This document shows, piece by piece, positions 27,477-36,971 of a DNA stretch of 64,000 nucleotides; the first letter of the stretch is position 1; the number at the start of each line of letters is the position of its first letter. Under the pieces are notes generated by a model. The model did no database searches. It had not been told where the DNA came from and saw only the letters and a program-made list of their open reading frames with translations. The position numbers and the translations under genes are program-made. Source of the stretch: Acinetobacter pittii (GTDB lineage: Bacteria > Pseudomonadota > Gammaproteobacteria > Pseudomonadales > Moraxellaceae); contig NZ_CP139286.1 of NCBI RefSeq assembly GCF_034067285.1, forward strand, positions 3,596,001 through 3,660,000. Reading direction: 5' to 3'.

Positions 27477-29645
27477 CTAAGACTCTACATAACCCATATA
27501 CGGATCAGAAATTGAATCTTCTTGAGTTTCAATACGTCCTGCAAAACGGCGACTGAAAGTAGCATCATCAGCTAAAGTCACAGTGAAGTCGTACCAACCT
27601 CCAAATTCAGACATATCCCAAACCAGTTCTTTTTCAGAACTATTCGTTTCTATAGTCCACATCTTATTTGGAAGATAAGCATTTGCTTTGACTGTCAGCT
27701 TGACTGACTTATTGCCGTCGTGACGTACTTTTAAATACAAATTCGCATCACACTCTTCAACACAGACTCTAATTTCTGGTAATGCTTGAGTTTGATTGGC
27801 TTGGATAAAATTACCTTTAAACGCGCGGTGGAAACCATTTGGACCAAGTACCCATAAATCGTACTGTCCATTTATAGTAGTCCATACGTCATCAAGCTGT
27901 TTACCCGCCTCAACCATATAGCGACGAGGAGCTACTGTAAGATCTAATCGGTTATACACATGAAAAACAGCTGCCTGCTTGCCCGTATTTGAGAACATCA
28001 GCTTTACAGTCTTTTGTGCTGCATCGACTTTGGCACTGGTGTGTAAAATATATGGCAAAGCACGCGATGGTCTAATTCCCATTTCCTGCTGAGGAAATTG
28101 TTGCTGGCTCGGAACAGGAACTTGTGGCAATAAGGCTTGAGCAACACGAATCGCATCGGCTTCAGCTTTTGTTTTCTTCCCATCTAATTGGGCTATAGGC
28201 ATGAGGTTTGGTGTTTTGAAGTTAAAAGCCGTCGTTAAGTCACCACATACGGCACGGCGATATGGGCTAATATTTGGTTCTTGCACACCAAAGCGTTTTT
28301 CTAAGAACTGTAAAATAGACGTATGATCAAAGACTTGTGAATTCACCCATCCCCCTCGGCTCCACGGTGAAATCACATACATGGGAACACGCACACCTGG
28401 CCCATACACTCGACCATCTGGCTTAGGTTGAGATTTTGAAGTCGCTACTGCCGGATGGTTAAAGTACTCATAAGATACTTGCTGATCATTTAAAGTCGTT
28501 TTTCCATATACGACACCGTTTATATCTTTAAAGGGCGCACTTGGTGAAGGAACATGGTCAAAGAAACCGTCATTCTCATCAAAGTTCACCAATAAAACGG
28601 TTTGGCTCCACAGTTCAGGATTTTCAGTTAATGCATTTAATACTTCCTGAATATACCAAGCCCCCTGCACAGGACTAGATGGTCCTGGGTGTTCACTATA
28701 GGTCGCAGGAGCGACTAACCAACTCACCTGTGGTAATTTACCTTGTGCAATATCAGCTTTAAAAGTTCCTAAAAAACCACCGTCTGGCATGGTATTCGCA
28801 ATACCTTTATAAAGTGGTTGAGTCGCATCGATTTTTTCATCGTATGCAGGACATGTCGGCGTGTCGTTACTGACAGGCTGACCCGATTGTTCATTTGCAC
28901 GGCGATATTGTTTAAAGCCCGCAAGCGGGTTATCTGTAAAGTTATCTGGCATATTTTGATAAACTTTCCATGTCACGCCAGCCTGCTGTAAGCGTTCAGG
29001 ATAAGTCGTCCATTCATAACCTTCTGTTGATGGTCCAATCCCATCAAATTCATTTACCACACTGGCCACACCTGCGCCTGTCGGGCCATTAGTACCCGTC
29101 CAGATAAATTTACGGTTCGGGTTAGTTCCCGCATGCATGGCACAGTGATAAGCATCACAAATCGTAAAAGCATTGGCTAAAGCAAACTGATATTCGACTT
29201 CCTGTTTTTTGTAGTAGCCCATCGACTGCGGTTTTTTATAAGCCACCCAGTCGCTCATGCGACCATTGTCCCAAGCTGCTTGGCCATCAGACCATGAGTG
29301 AGGAGTTCCTGAAACACGCTGAGCATTTCCTAAACGACTATCGAGATGGTACGGCAATACTTTATTTTTCTTGGCATCATATTGCTCCCAAACCTTTCGG
29401 CCTTCCGTCATTGGAATAGTAAAGCGGTCACCGAACCCACGCACGCCTTTTAGTGTTCCGAAATAATTATCGAATGAGCGGTTTTCCTGAGTCAAAATCA
29501 CGATGTGCTTAACATCTTGAATAGTTCCACTTTCAACTTTGGCATCAATAGCTAAAGCTTTTTGAATACTCAGCGGGAAACTCGCTAAAGCAGCTGTCCC
29601 AAACATAGTTTTTGTAGAATTTAAGAGAAATTCGCGACGATTCAT
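27477..29645 (-). CDS. plc1: phosphocholine-specific phospholipase C
   Basis: Hydrolyses phosphatidylcholine or sphingomyelin outside the cytoplasm. The 722 residues start with a twin-arginine signal (MNRREFLLNSTKTM, RR at 3-4), indicating folded export by Tat. The phosphoesterase domain begins with VILTQENRSFDNYFGTLKG (about 49-67) and includes NFDENDGFFDHVPSPSAP. Two C-terminal DUF756-type domains (from about residue 510) finish the usual plcC architecture. Position beside rph and the K locus matches one of the two A. baumannii plc genes as I recall. A small lipoprotein gene lies 21 bases upstream. A weak stem at about 27438-27459 is the only candidate terminator. Confidence 0.93.
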   Translation of the reverse strand: MNRREFLLNSTKTMFGTAALASFPLSIQKALAIDAKVESGTIQDVKHIVILTQENRSFDNYFGTLKGVRGFGDRFTIPMTEGRKVWEQYDAKKNKVLPYHLDSRLGNAQRVSGTPHSWSDGQAAWDNGRMSDWVAYKKPQSMGYYKKQEVEYQFALANAFTICDAYHCAMHAGTNPNRKFIWTGTNGPTGAGVASVVNEFDGIGPSTEGYEWTTYPERLQQAGVTWKVYQNMPDNFTDNPLAGFKQYRRANEQSGQPVSNDTPTCPAYDEKIDATQPLYKGIANTMPDGGFLGTFKADIAQGKLPQVSWLVAPATYSEHPGPSSPVQGAWYIQEVLNALTENPELWSQTVLLVNFDENDGFFDHVPSPSAPFKDINGVVYGKTTLNDQQVSYEYFNHPAVATSKSQPKPDGRVYGPGVRVPMYVISPWSRGGWVNSQVFDHTSILQFLEKRFGVQEPNISPYRRAVCGDLTTAFNFKTPNLMPIAQLDGKKTKAEADAIRVAQALLPQVPVPSQQQFPQQEMGIRPSRALPYILHTSAKVDAAQKTVKLMFSNTGKQAAVFHVYNRLDLTVAPRRYMVEAGKQLDDVWTTINGQYDLWVLGPNGFHRAFKGNFIQANQTQALPEIRVCVEECDANLYLKVRHDGNKSVKLTVKANAYLPNKMWTIETNSSEKELVWDMSEFGGWYDFTVTLADDATFSRRFAGRIETQEDSISDPYMGYVES

Positions 29646-29666
29646 TAGTTCTATCCTAAGTTCTTA

Positions 29667-29801
29667 TTATGGTGCACAGTGCATTTTGCAATTACTGGTG
29701 GGCGGTGTTGTTGGCGATGAATTATCTGAGTCGTTATCATCGTTACAAGCACTGAGCATGAGTGCTAAAGATGTAATTAATAAAAGTGAAAGTTTTCGCA
29801 T
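29667..29801 (-). CDS. very small lipoprotein upstream of phospholipase C
   Basis: A 44-residue frame from ATG 29801 with GGA nine bases upstream. MRKLSLLLITSLALMLSAC is a textbook lipoprotein signal with lipobox LSAC. The mature peptide is only about 26 residues, rich in Asp, Asn, Ser, Thr and Pro, and ends with a CKMHC motif. It ends 21 bases before plc1 on the same strand, so the two are probably co-transcribed. Longer upstream starts in the frame cross the rph terminator and are rejected. Function is unknown. Confidence 0.75.
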   Translation of the reverse strand: MRKLSLLLITSLALMLSACNDDNDSDNSSPTTPPTSNCKMHCAP

Positions 29802-29891
29802 TAGTTTTTCCAAACGTTTTAAATGCGAACTACTAATAAAGCGTAAAAGTGACAGGCAAGTGATGTTTTTATGTCGATTTGATGAAGGCAT

Positions 29892-29920
29892 AAAAAAACG
29901 CATCCGAAGATGCGTTTTTT
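29892..29920 (-). terminator. terminator of rph
   Basis: ACGCATC / GATGCGT stem with a four-base loop and A/T runs on both sides, 14 bases downstream of the rph stop and upstream of the small lipoprotein gene. Confidence 0.92.
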
Positions 29921-29933
29921 AGAAAGCGTAAAA

Positions 29934-30650
29934 TTACCAGCCTAAAGCTTCTTGTTGCTTTTTAATGAGCTCGGCAATTCCTTTTTCAGCCATTTCTAAC
30001 ATGGCATTGCTTTGTGCACGAGTAAACGGTTTGTCTTCGGCTGTACCTTGAATTTCAATAAACTCGCCAGCTTGTGTCATTACGACGTTTAAGTCAGTTT
30101 GACAGTTCGAGTCTTCTTCATAACAAAGATCAAGCAGTACTTCGTCTTGATACATACCTACAGAAATTGCAGCAACTAATCCTTTAAGCGGATCATGCTT
30201 AATTTTCTTTTGCGATAACAAAACATTCATTGCATCAACTAATGCTACAGCCGCACCAGTGATCGAAGCAGTACGTGTACCACCATCAGCCTGAATTACA
30301 TCGCAATCGATCGTAATCGTGTTTTCACCAAGCTTTTTCAAATCAACCATAGCACGTAAGCTACGACCAATGAGGCGCTGGATTTCCTGAGTACGACCAG
30401 TCTGTTTACCACGAGCCGCTTCACGATCACAACGTGAATGTGTTGAGCGCGGTAACATGCCATATTCTGCCGTTACCCAGCCTTGACCTTGGCCTTTTAA
30501 AAAGCGTGGCACTGAGTTATCAATGCTTGCAGTACAAAGGACTTTGGTGTGACCAAATTCGACCAGCACAGAACCTTCAGCATAACGGGTGTAGTTTCGT
30601 GTAATTTTCACTTCACGTAATTGGTCTAATGCACGTTGGTCAATACGCAT
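29934..30650 (-). CDS. rph: ribonuclease PH
   Basis: Phosphorolytic 3'-5' exoribonuclease that trims tRNA 3' ends. The 238 residues have the expected length and motifs: [20 protein letters not shown] at the start, the [17 protein letters not shown] catalytic loop (about 57-73), [16 protein letters not shown] and the phosphate/active-site [19 protein letters not shown] (about 113-131). A terminator follows 14 bases downstream, so it is transcribed alone. Confidence 0.97.
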   Translation of the reverse strand: MRIDQRALDQLREVKITRNYTRYAEGSVLVEFGHTKVLCTASIDNSVPRFLKGQGQGWVTAEYGMLPRSTHSRCDREAARGKQTGRTQEIQRLIGRSLRAMVDLKKLGENTITIDCDVIQADGGTRTASITGAAVALVDAMNVLLSQKKIKHDPLKGLVAAISVGMYQDEVLLDLCYEEDSNCQTDLNVVMTQAGEFIEIQGTAEDKPFTRAQSNAMLEMAEKGIAELIKKQQEALGW

Positions 30651-30769
30651 AATCCTTCCTAACTTCTCTTAAATACAAACTTGGGCATAGTATAGCAAAG
30701 GATTTTGACAGGTTGAGTTTATTCCCTACTTTCAAATGTAAGTCTGCAATTTTCATGACTTGAAAAATA

Positions 30770-30797
30770 AAAATAGCCCCTAAAAAGGAGCTATTTT
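30770..30797 (-). terminator. terminator of desaturase operon
   Basis: AAATAGC / GCTATTT stem extended by a G-T pair and two C-G pairs; on the minus strand it is followed by TTTATTTTT, 14 bases after the desaturase stop. Confidence 0.85.
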
Positions 30798-30810
30798 GAA
30801 ATAACTTAGA

Positions 30811-31959
30811 TTACGCAAATTTGAATTTTGCTTTTAACTTTTCCAATGTCTGCATAACTTTTCCAGTGGTATGGTTTGGCAGTGAACATTTCGCCAAACG
30901 TACCCATACACTCCAGAACTGGCGCATAAAGTTCGCTTCGTTGTAGTTAATGCCATATTCTGCGCAAAGTGCCTTAATTTTCGGTGCTACTTCTTTATAG
31001 CGGTTAGCTGGCATATCTGGAAATAAATGGTGTTCAATTTGATGACTTAAGTTACCACTCATAAAGTGCATCCATTCTGTACCACTAAAATTACTTGAAC
31101 CACGAATTTGACGTAAATACCACTCTGCCTTGGTTTCAGTGTCGGTATTATCAGGCTCAAACGTTTCTGCATCTTCTGTAAAGTGACCGTTAAAAATCAC
31201 GGCAGATGACCACAAGTTACGAATAATATTAGCAACTACATTTCCTGCAAAAACCGGTAAAAACATAGGACCAGAGATCACAGGGAAAAACACATAGTCT
31301 TTTAAAACTTGACGAGTGGCTTTTTTACGTACTTTAGATGAATCTTTCCAAACTTGTTTCCAGCTCTTGGTTTTATAAACTAATGCATCTTCAAGATGTA
31401 AGTTTTGTACACCCACATACCATTCAAAGAAAAACATTAACTGTAGACCAAGTGGAATATTAAATAGGTGACGAGGTTCCCACTTCTGTTGATCACTTAC
31501 TCGCAAAATACCATAACCGACATCATGGTCTTTACCAACAATATTGGTATAAGTGTGGTGCACATAGTTATGTGTTTCACGCCAGTCATCGCCCGATGCA
31601 ATGGTATCCCAATCGTAAGTATTACCGTTCAGACTTGGTTCATTTAACCAGTCAAACTGACCGTGCATAACGTTATGGCCAAGTTCCATGTTTTCTACAA
31701 TTTTAGAAATACCTAATAAGCCTGTGCCTAGTAGCCAAACAGGCGGAATCCAACCACCAAACATCAACATGCCACGTGAGGCGATTTCGGTGTAGCGAAC
31801 AAAATTACGCACTTTGTAGATATATTTCGCGTCTTGTTCACCAAGACTTTGCATAACATCTTGACGAATCTGCTCAACACGGCGACCAAACTCTTCTGTC
31901 TGTTCTGGAGTTAAATGAGCAGATTTAGAAACGGTAGAAAATTCTAATGCCATATTCAT
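30811..31959 (-). CDS. acyl-CoA/fatty-acid desaturase (DesB/DesA3 type)
   Basis: Membrane di-iron desaturase that introduces a double bond into saturated acyl chains, probably delta-9 on acyl-CoA or phospholipid. The 382 residues contain the three histidine boxes HNVMH (about 94-98), HNYVHH (about 130-135) and HQIEHH (about 307-312), and hydrophobic segments between them. It lies 24 bases after a ferredoxin reductase gene that would supply electrons. The pair lies opposite a DesT-like regulator, the arrangement of Pseudomonas desCB/desT, so DesB is the closest model. Exact substrate is not readable from sequence. Confidence 0.92.
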   Translation of the reverse strand: MNMALEFSTVSKSAHLTPEQTEEFGRRVEQIRQDVMQSLGEQDAKYIYKVRNFVRYTEIASRGMLMFGGWIPPVWLLGTGLLGISKIVENMELGHNVMHGQFDWLNEPSLNGNTYDWDTIASGDDWRETHNYVHHTYTNIVGKDHDVGYGILRVSDQQKWEPRHLFNIPLGLQLMFFFEWYVGVQNLHLEDALVYKTKSWKQVWKDSSKVRKKATRQVLKDYVFFPVISGPMFLPVFAGNVVANIIRNLWSSAVIFNGHFTEDAETFEPDNTDTETKAEWYLRQIRGSSNFSGTEWMHFMSGNLSHQIEHHLFPDMPANRYKEVAPKIKALCAEYGINYNEANFMRQFWSVWVRLAKCSLPNHTTGKVMQTLEKLKAKFKFA

Positions 31960-31983
31960 AAGGTTAATCCTCTTTAATTCTTT

Positions 31984-33009
31984 TTATAGATCAATCGTGA
32001 CTGGGCTTAATGCCTGGCTCACGCATAGTTTAATTGGACGGTTGGGTTGGTCTTCAATTTCACCAGTTAACAGGTTTTGAGTGACGCCGCTGACTTTGGT
32101 GCAGCTACATTTATTGCAAACACCCATACGGCAACCATGTTGCGGACGTAAACCTGCTTGCTCTGCACTGCTCAGTAAATTTGTTTCAGCTAAAAACTCA
32201 TGCTGGGCACGGCGGAAAATAATACGCTGTGCTGCATGTGTACCAGTCACTTGAAGTGGCTGAAAATATTCTTGATAAAGTTGCGACTGAGCACCCTTTT
32301 GGGCATAAATTTCATTTGCCTGGTGCATCATGCCGTGATGACCACACACATACGTTGCAGTCTGCGCGTAATCAGGAACCAACTTTTGCAGTAATTTTTC
32401 AGTTAAATGCTGCTTTTGCTCGGATGTATTAAAAAAATGATAGTGAAGCTCGGGATGCTTTTCTGCCAAAGCTTTTAATTCAGCATGAAAAATTTCTGCA
32501 CGATTAAAATAAATGACATGAATTTGTTCAAGCTGCTGTTTCAACGCTTGCTGCAAAAGTGAATAAATTGCAGTTATACCGCTTCCTGACGCAATTAAAA
32601 TCGCAGGATGCTGGCCTTGGTGCAAAGTAAAATCACCTTGTGGCTGTGAAATCTCAATGCACTCTCCAACATGCAATCGTTGGGCGGCACTCGACACCAA
32701 GCCTTGTACTTTAATACCTAAAGCGATTTCACCCTGAGTAGTCACTTCAATAATTGAATAACTACGCTGTTGGTAAACGCCATCGATGAGCAAAGTCAGC
32801 AGAATACTTTGACCTGCTCGGACCTGATCGAAATTAAAATTACGATTCGGTTTGAGTTTGATCAGCACCATATCGGTATGAAGTGGCTGAACAGTAGTAA
32901 CTTCTGCAAGTACCCTTTTCCAAGCCCAAGTCGCGTTAATTTTCTGTAAAACAAAATCAACAAAATCTTCTCGAACCCAATGTGGCTGATAGCTAAGTGT
33001 TGCGTTCAT
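31984..33009 (-). CDS. ferredoxin reductase with C-terminal [2Fe-2S] domain, desaturase partner
   Basis: Electron-transfer protein for the adjacent desaturase, equivalent to Pseudomonas DesC. The 341 residues comprise an FAD-binding FNR domain (about 38-140, with QRSYSIIEV), an NAD(P)H-binding domain with ASGSGITAIYSLL (about 143-155) and CGHHGMM, and a C-terminal plant-type ferredoxin domain whose cysteines are in CRMGVCNKCSC plus a distal cysteine near the end (KLCVSQ). AGAGGAA lies just upstream of ATG 33009. It is the first gene of the operon under the operator array at 33042-33116. Confidence 0.93.
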   Translation of the reverse strand: MNATLSYQPHWVREDFVDFVLQKINATWAWKRVLAEVTTVQPLHTDMVLIKLKPNRNFNFDQVRAGQSILLTLLIDGVYQQRSYSIIEVTTQGEIALGIKVQGLVSSAAQRLHVGECIEISQPQGDFTLHQGQHPAILIASGSGITAIYSLLQQALKQQLEQIHVIYFNRAEIFHAELKALAEKHPELHYHFFNTSEQKQHLTEKLLQKLVPDYAQTATYVCGHHGMMHQANEIYAQKGAQSQLYQEYFQPLQVTGTHAAQRIIFRRAQHEFLAETNLLSSAEQAGLRPQHGCRMGVCNKCSCTKVSGVTQNLLTGEIEDQPNRPIKLCVSQALSPVTIDL

Positions 33010-33041
33010 ACGTTCCTCTTTTGTTTCTGGCTATTTATTTG

Positions 33042-33116
33042 AGTGAACACATGTTCGTATAGTGAACATATGTACACTATATTTATAACTGTTCACTCAG
33101 TCAACACTTGTTCACT
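33042..33116. promoter_or_regulatory. four operator repeats at exact 19-bp spacing (DesT-type)
   Basis: Consensus AGTGAACACATGTTCACT. Copies: 33042-33059 AGTGAACACATGTTCGTA; 33061-33078 AGTGAACATATGTACACT; 33080-33097, where only the right half TGTTCACT is intact; 33099-33116 AGTCAACACTTGTTCACT. The repeats begin exactly 19 bases apart. They cover the desaturase promoter and resemble the Pseudomonas DesT operator as I remember it, next to a divergent TetR gene. Confidence 0.85.
33076..33104 (-). promoter_or_regulatory. sigma-70 promoter of desaturase operon
   Basis: On the minus strand TTGACT (33104-33099), a 17-base spacer and TATAGT (33081-33076). The -35 lies inside the last operator and the -10 touches the second and third, so repressor binding would block RNA polymerase. 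Transcription would start about 60 bases before the reductase ATG. Confidence 0.8.
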
Positions 33117-33182
33117 ATTTTTTTTATGAAAATTTGCTCTTTTTTGTTAGACTTTGGCTCACGGTTTAAATAGGTTCTTTTA

Positions 33183-33821
33183 ATGTCGATACGGGATGAA
33201 CGAAAACAGCAAAGTCGTCAGGCACTCCTTGATGCAGCCTTGCATCTGAGCACGTCTGGGCGTTCGTTCAGTAGTATCAGTTTGCGTGAAGTTGCACGTG
33301 AAGTAGGTTTGGTACCAACAGCGTTCTACCGTCATTTTCAAGACATGGATGAACTCGGCAAGGAACTGGTCGATCAAGTTGCCTTACATTTAAAAAGTGT
33401 CTTACATCAGTTAGGACAAAGTTATTTACAACATAAATCTGCTAAGACCCAAACCAGTATTGAGCTATTTGTACAGGCAGTAAATCATAGCCCTAAACAG
33501 TGGCAATTTATGATTTCGGAGCGTTGGGGAGGCTCAGAAACAGTTCGTGCAGCTATTGCACGAGAAATCGAATTTTTGATCGAAGATCTCACAACTGATC
33601 TTACTAAACTCGAAAATTTTAAACATATTCAAGAGCCTCAAGACTTAAATGTCTTATCTACCATTTTGACCAATATGTCATTTACATGGGCAATGACGTG
33701 GCTCAACCTAACAAAACAATATCAAGGTGAACAGCTCAAGCTGCAACAAACTGCCTTTATTGAAAATGCTTCTACACAAGTTCGCCTACTCTTTAGAGGG
33801 ATTGCAAACTGGGAACGGTAA
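33183..33821 (+). CDS. desT: TetR-family regulator, DesT-like
   Basis: 212-residue one-domain-plus-HTH repressor. The N-terminal helix-turn-helix (about residues 7-54) ends in SLREVAREVGLVPTAFYRHFQDMDEL; the SLREVAREVG and PTAFYRHF pattern is typical of FabR/DesT regulators. The rest is an all-helical ligand-binding domain. It is divergent from the ferredoxin reductase-desaturase operon across the operator array, so it probably senses the saturated/unsaturated acyl-CoA ratio and represses desaturation. The symbol follows the Pseudomonas analogue and is inferred. Confidence 0.85.
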   Translation: MSIRDERKQQSRQALLDAALHLSTSGRSFSSISLREVAREVGLVPTAFYRHFQDMDELGKELVDQVALHLKSVLHQLGQSYLQHKSAKTQTSIELFVQAVNHSPKQWQFMISERWGGSETVRAAIAREIEFLIEDLTTDLTKLENFKHIQEPQDLNVLSTILTNMSFTWAMTWLNLTKQYQGEQLKLQQTAFIENASTQVRLLFRGIANWER

Positions 33822-33958
33822 AAGCGGCAAATGACAAAAAATAGGTTATGTGGTAATACGTAAAGAGAGAAAGAAAAAGGCTAAAAATTTCGAGAAAAGT
33901 CTTTTTCTTTTTACAGGAAGTAAATTATTAGTTAGGCCAAACTGGTGTGGGAATACCT

Positions 33959-34606
33959 ATGAATCTTGATCGTCATACACAGTTTTTGATGCGTAAAGAA
34001 AAAATTCTGAGCGTGGCAGAAAAGTTGTTACTAGAAAACAATCAGGAAATTACTCTAGATGAGTTAGTGGCCGAGCTAGATATTGCTAAAGGCACACTTT
34101 ATAAGCATTTTAGAAGCAAAAATGAGCTTCTACTTGAGCTTATTATTCAAAATGAAAAGCAAATTTTAGAAATTTCTAAAAAATATAATACAGATTTCAA
34201 AGAGTATGCCCCTCATTACATGCTTCACCATTTGCTTACGCCAGGCAAAACCATTTTATTGCATCAACTTGAAGAAAATCTGACAATGACAGAATCTAAG
34301 TTGAAGCATCTTTTCGAAGAGCTTTATGAAATCCGCCAACAACGTATTTTAGCAATTAAAGATATTACCGAAAGTTATTTAAAATCATTGAACTATGATA
34401 TGTCGATTCGTGACTATTTGTCTTATATCTGGTCACTGACTTACGGCGCATCCCTACTTTTAAACTCTACGTATTACCAACGTTCGATTGGTTCTCGTCA
34501 GAAATTAATTAATTTATATATTAATCAGGCATTATCACTACCGACTCAAACAGCTAATTTTGATGTTTTAAATTTTCAAATTGAAGATGAAAATCAGCAA
34601 AATTAA
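33959..34606 (+). CDS. TetR-family transcriptional regulator, target unknown
   Basis: 215 residues from ATG 33959, with GGGA seven bases upstream; an in-frame GTG at 33947 adds four residues. The HTH (about 10-55) contains ITLDELVAELDIAKGTLYKHFRSKNEL, a clean TetR pattern. The C-terminal domain is helical without a recognised subfamily. It is transcribed alone, convergent with dsbA, with a shared bidirectional terminator. The previous gene is desT, about 140 bases upstream; no operator-like palindrome was found in that gap. Confidence 0.87.
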   Translation: MNLDRHTQFLMRKEKILSVAEKLLLENNQEITLDELVAELDIAKGTLYKHFRSKNELLLELIIQNEKQILEISKKYNTDFKEYAPHYMLHHLLTPGKTILLHQLEENLTMTESKLKHLFEELYEIRQQRILAIKDITESYLKSLNYDMSIRDYLSYIWSLTYGASLLLNSTYYQRSIGSRQKLINLYINQALSLPTQTANFDVLNFQIEDENQQN

Positions 34607-34645
34607 TTGAAATATTTCGTGATAATTAACGATAAATTAAATATA

Positions 34646-34674
34646 AAAATGGGCTTCATATGAAGCCCATTTTT
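34646..34674. terminator. bidirectional terminator between TetR gene and dsbA
   Basis: Perfect palindrome ATGGGCTTCATATGAAGCCC with flanking A and T runs, placed between convergent stops. Confidence 0.9.
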
Positions 34675-34693
34675 GAAGTAAAGCCTAAACAAC

Positions 34694-35311
34694 TTATTTT
34701 GCTTTACGTTCTTTCTCAATTAAATAATTAAGCACTTGAGTAACTTTACCATCTTCACCCTGCACCACGTATTTACCATTAACGACAACTGCAGGAACAC
34801 CTGTTAATTGGTACTGTTGAGCAAGTTTATTTGACTCGGCAACTTTTGCAGTCACAGCAAACGAGTTGTAAGTACTATTAAACTTCTGTTCAGGCACGCC
34901 ATAACGAGTAAAGAACTTCGCAGCAGAAGCTTGATCAAAAATTTGTTGACCGTTCACTTGAATCGCATGGAATAGTGGTAAATGCGTGCGTTTACGTACA
35001 CCTAATGCCTCAGATGTATAATATGTACGCGCCCCTTGTTCCCACATTTTATTCATTGCAGCTGGTGTACGCACAAAACGTACATCTTTAGGAATCTGCT
35101 TTAACCACGTTTGCATATGCGGTTCAAGTTTAAAACAGTGTGGACATCCATACCAAAAGAACTCTCGAACTTCGATTTTCCCCGGAACTTCCACTTTGCT
35201 TGGATTGGCAATCACGGTGTAGTCTTTACCAGCAACAAAATCTGCTGCCATTGCACTACCCGATACGGCCATAATTGCTGCACTCAAACCACCCAAAACC
35301 AATTTTTTCAT
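34694..35311 (-). CDS. dsbA: periplasmic thiol:disulfide oxidoreductase DsbA
   Basis: Introduces disulfide bonds into exported proteins. The 205 residues have a signal peptide cleaved after Ala22 (SGSAMA-AD), the active site CPHC at residues 56-59 inside FFWYGCPHCF, and the cis-proline loop TGVPAVVV near residue 173. The inserted helical domain is present and length is normal. It is transcribed alone, divergent from ubiG. Confidence 0.96.
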   Translation of the reverse strand: MKKLVLGGLSAAIMAVSGSAMAADFVAGKDYTVIANPSKVEVPGKIEVREFFWYGCPHCFKLEPHMQTWLKQIPKDVRFVRTPAAMNKMWEQGARTYYTSEALGVRKRTHLPLFHAIQVNGQQIFDQASAAKFFTRYGVPEQKFNSTYNSFAVTAKVAESNKLAQQYQLTGVPAVVVNGKYVVQGEDGKVTQVLNYLIEKERKAK

Positions 35312-35491
35312 TGTTACAGCTTTTCCTCTAAGTTGTTATGCATTAGCTTATGCTCTAAATATAAAACAAATATGCTAAATTCGTTTTGCTTCTGTGAAGT
35401 TTTTTATTGGGTTTATCGCTTTTTTCCCAATAATCGCTACACTAACGGCGAACTACATCCAAAAAGATAACTCAAGTTTAGAGGTAGCACC

Positions 35492-36205
35492 ATGTCGCAA
35501 TTGAATGTTGATTTACAAGAAATCGCAAAGTTTGAAGCACTTGCTGCCAAATGGTGGGATCAACATTCTGAATTTCGCCCACTCCATCAAATTAATCCAC
35601 TACGTCTAAACTGGATTGATGAACGTGCAGGCGGTCTAGCTGGTAAAAAAGTACTTGATGTCGGCTGTGGCGGCGGTATTTTAGCCGAAAGCATGGCACG
35701 TCGTGGTGCAGATGTACTAGGCATCGATATGGGTGAAGCACCTCTAGCCGTTGGCCGTTTGCATGCTCAACAAGAGAATGTTCAAAATATTGAATACCGC
35801 CAAATTCCTGTAGAAGAATTAGCACAAGAACAAGCAGGCCAATACGACGTGGTGACTTGCATGGAAATGATGGAACATGTTCCAGATCCGGCATCTATTG
35901 TAAAAGCTTGTCAGGCTTTAGTTAAACCAGGCGGCCATGTGTTCTTCTCGACCATTAACCGTAACCCAAAATCTTATTTATTTGCCATTATTGGTGCAGA
36001 GTACGTACTACGTATGTTGCCAAAAGGCACGCATGATTATCATAAATTTATTCGACCATCTGAAATGGCACATGATATTCGTAATGCCGGCCTTACCTTA
36101 AAAGAAATGACTGGACTGCATTACAACCCTCTGACCAAGCATTATTGGTTAGCGCCGAATGTCGACGTTAACTATATGGTTCATACGATTAATACAGGTG
36201 CATGA
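35492..36205 (+). CDS. ubiG: ubiquinone biosynthesis O-methyltransferase
   Basis: SAM-dependent enzyme performing both O-methylations of ubiquinone synthesis. 237 residues: [24 protein letters not shown] at the N-terminus is diagnostic for UbiG, the SAM loop [16 protein letters not shown] is at about 54-69, and [11 protein letters not shown] follows. It has a good ribosome-binding site (GAGGTAG). It overlaps the next gene by four bases, forming ubiG-mupP. Confidence 0.97.
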   Translation: MSQLNVDLQEIAKFEALAAKWWDQHSEFRPLHQINPLRLNWIDERAGGLAGKKVLDVGCGGGILAESMARRGADVLGIDMGEAPLAVGRLHAQQENVQNIEYRQIPVEELAQEQAGQYDVVTCMEMMEHVPDPASIVKACQALVKPGGHVFFSTINRNPKSYLFAIIGAEYVLRMLPKGTHDYHKFIRPSEMAHDIRNAGLTLKEMTGLHYNPLTKHYWLAPNVDVNYMVHTINTGA

Positions 36206-36903
36206 TGAAAGCTGTTTTATTTGATTTAGACGGTACGCTTATCGATACAGCTGCGGATTTCATTCGTATTATTCAGCAAATGTGCCGTAATGAAAGACGT
36301 CCTGTGGTTGATGCAGACCTAATTCGCACTCAAGTTTCTGAAGGTGCGCGTGCGATGGTGAAATTGGTCTATCCAGAGCTAGATATTGCCAATCCAATTT
36401 TCTTGGCCCATCGTCAAAACTTTTTAGATATTTACGGCAATAATATTGTGGTTGATACAGATCTGTTTGAAGGTATGTATCCGCTTCTAGAAGAGTTAGA
36501 AGCTGCGCAAATCCCGTGGGGTATTGTGACCAATAAACCACGCGGTTTAAGTGAATCTCTTTTAGAAAAGTTAAATCTGACAGAACGCTGTGCGGTTTTG
36601 GTATGTCCTGAAGATGTCAGTAAAACAAAACCAGACCCTGAACCCATGTATTTAGCTGCTAAACAGTTAAATATCCCAGCAGATGAAATTATTTATGTAG
36701 GTGACCACCCACGTGATATTGATGCTGGTCGCAATGCCAATATGTACACGATTTTAGCTGCATACGGCTATCTACCTATTGAGCACCGTGATGATCTCGC
36801 TGCTTGGCAGGCTGATTCGATTGTAAATACGGTGACAGAATTACACGATATGTTACGTCAAAAGCTTCCTGCTCTACAGGAAAATCAGCGTATGATAAGT
36901 TAA
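36202..36903 (+). CDS. mupP: HAD phosphatase, probable N-acetylmuramic acid 6-phosphate phosphatase MupP
   Basis: HAD hydrolase of 233 residues, often labelled phosphoglycolate phosphatase (Gph). Motif I is DLDGTLIDT (about 8-16), motif II includes VTNKPR (about 111-116), motif III Lys is in SKTKPDPEP and motif IV is [10 protein letters not shown]. Gph and MupP are close relatives, so sequence alone is ambiguous. The ubiG-mupP-yciK order is that of Pseudomonas MupP, which dephosphorylates MurNAc-6-phosphate for the AmgK-MurU recycling route. MupP is therefore preferred. The start may be ATG 36202 or 36205; both overlap the ubiG stop. Confidence 0.85.
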   Translation: MMKAVLFDLDGTLIDTAADFIRIIQQMCRNERRPVVDADLIRTQVSEGARAMVKLVYPELDIANPIFLAHRQNFLDIYGNNIVVDTDLFEGMYPLLEELEAAQIPWGIVTNKPRGLSESLLEKLNLTERCAVLVCPEDVSKTKPDPEPMYLAAKQLNIPADEIIYVGDHPRDIDAGRNANMYTILAAYGYLPIEHRDDLAAWQADSIVNTVTELHDMLRQKLPALQENQRMIS

Positions 36904-36971
36904 CATCAGAGTTTTATAGACTTTTTTAACGGTTACTTGTTTTATCAATATAAAAAGAAGGAGGTTTACCA

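Noticed and set aside
33291..33306. AGTTGCACGTGAAGTA in the regulator gene as a parS variant
   Set aside because: Three mismatches to the pattern, including in the outer arm, and it encodes the conserved HTH segment.
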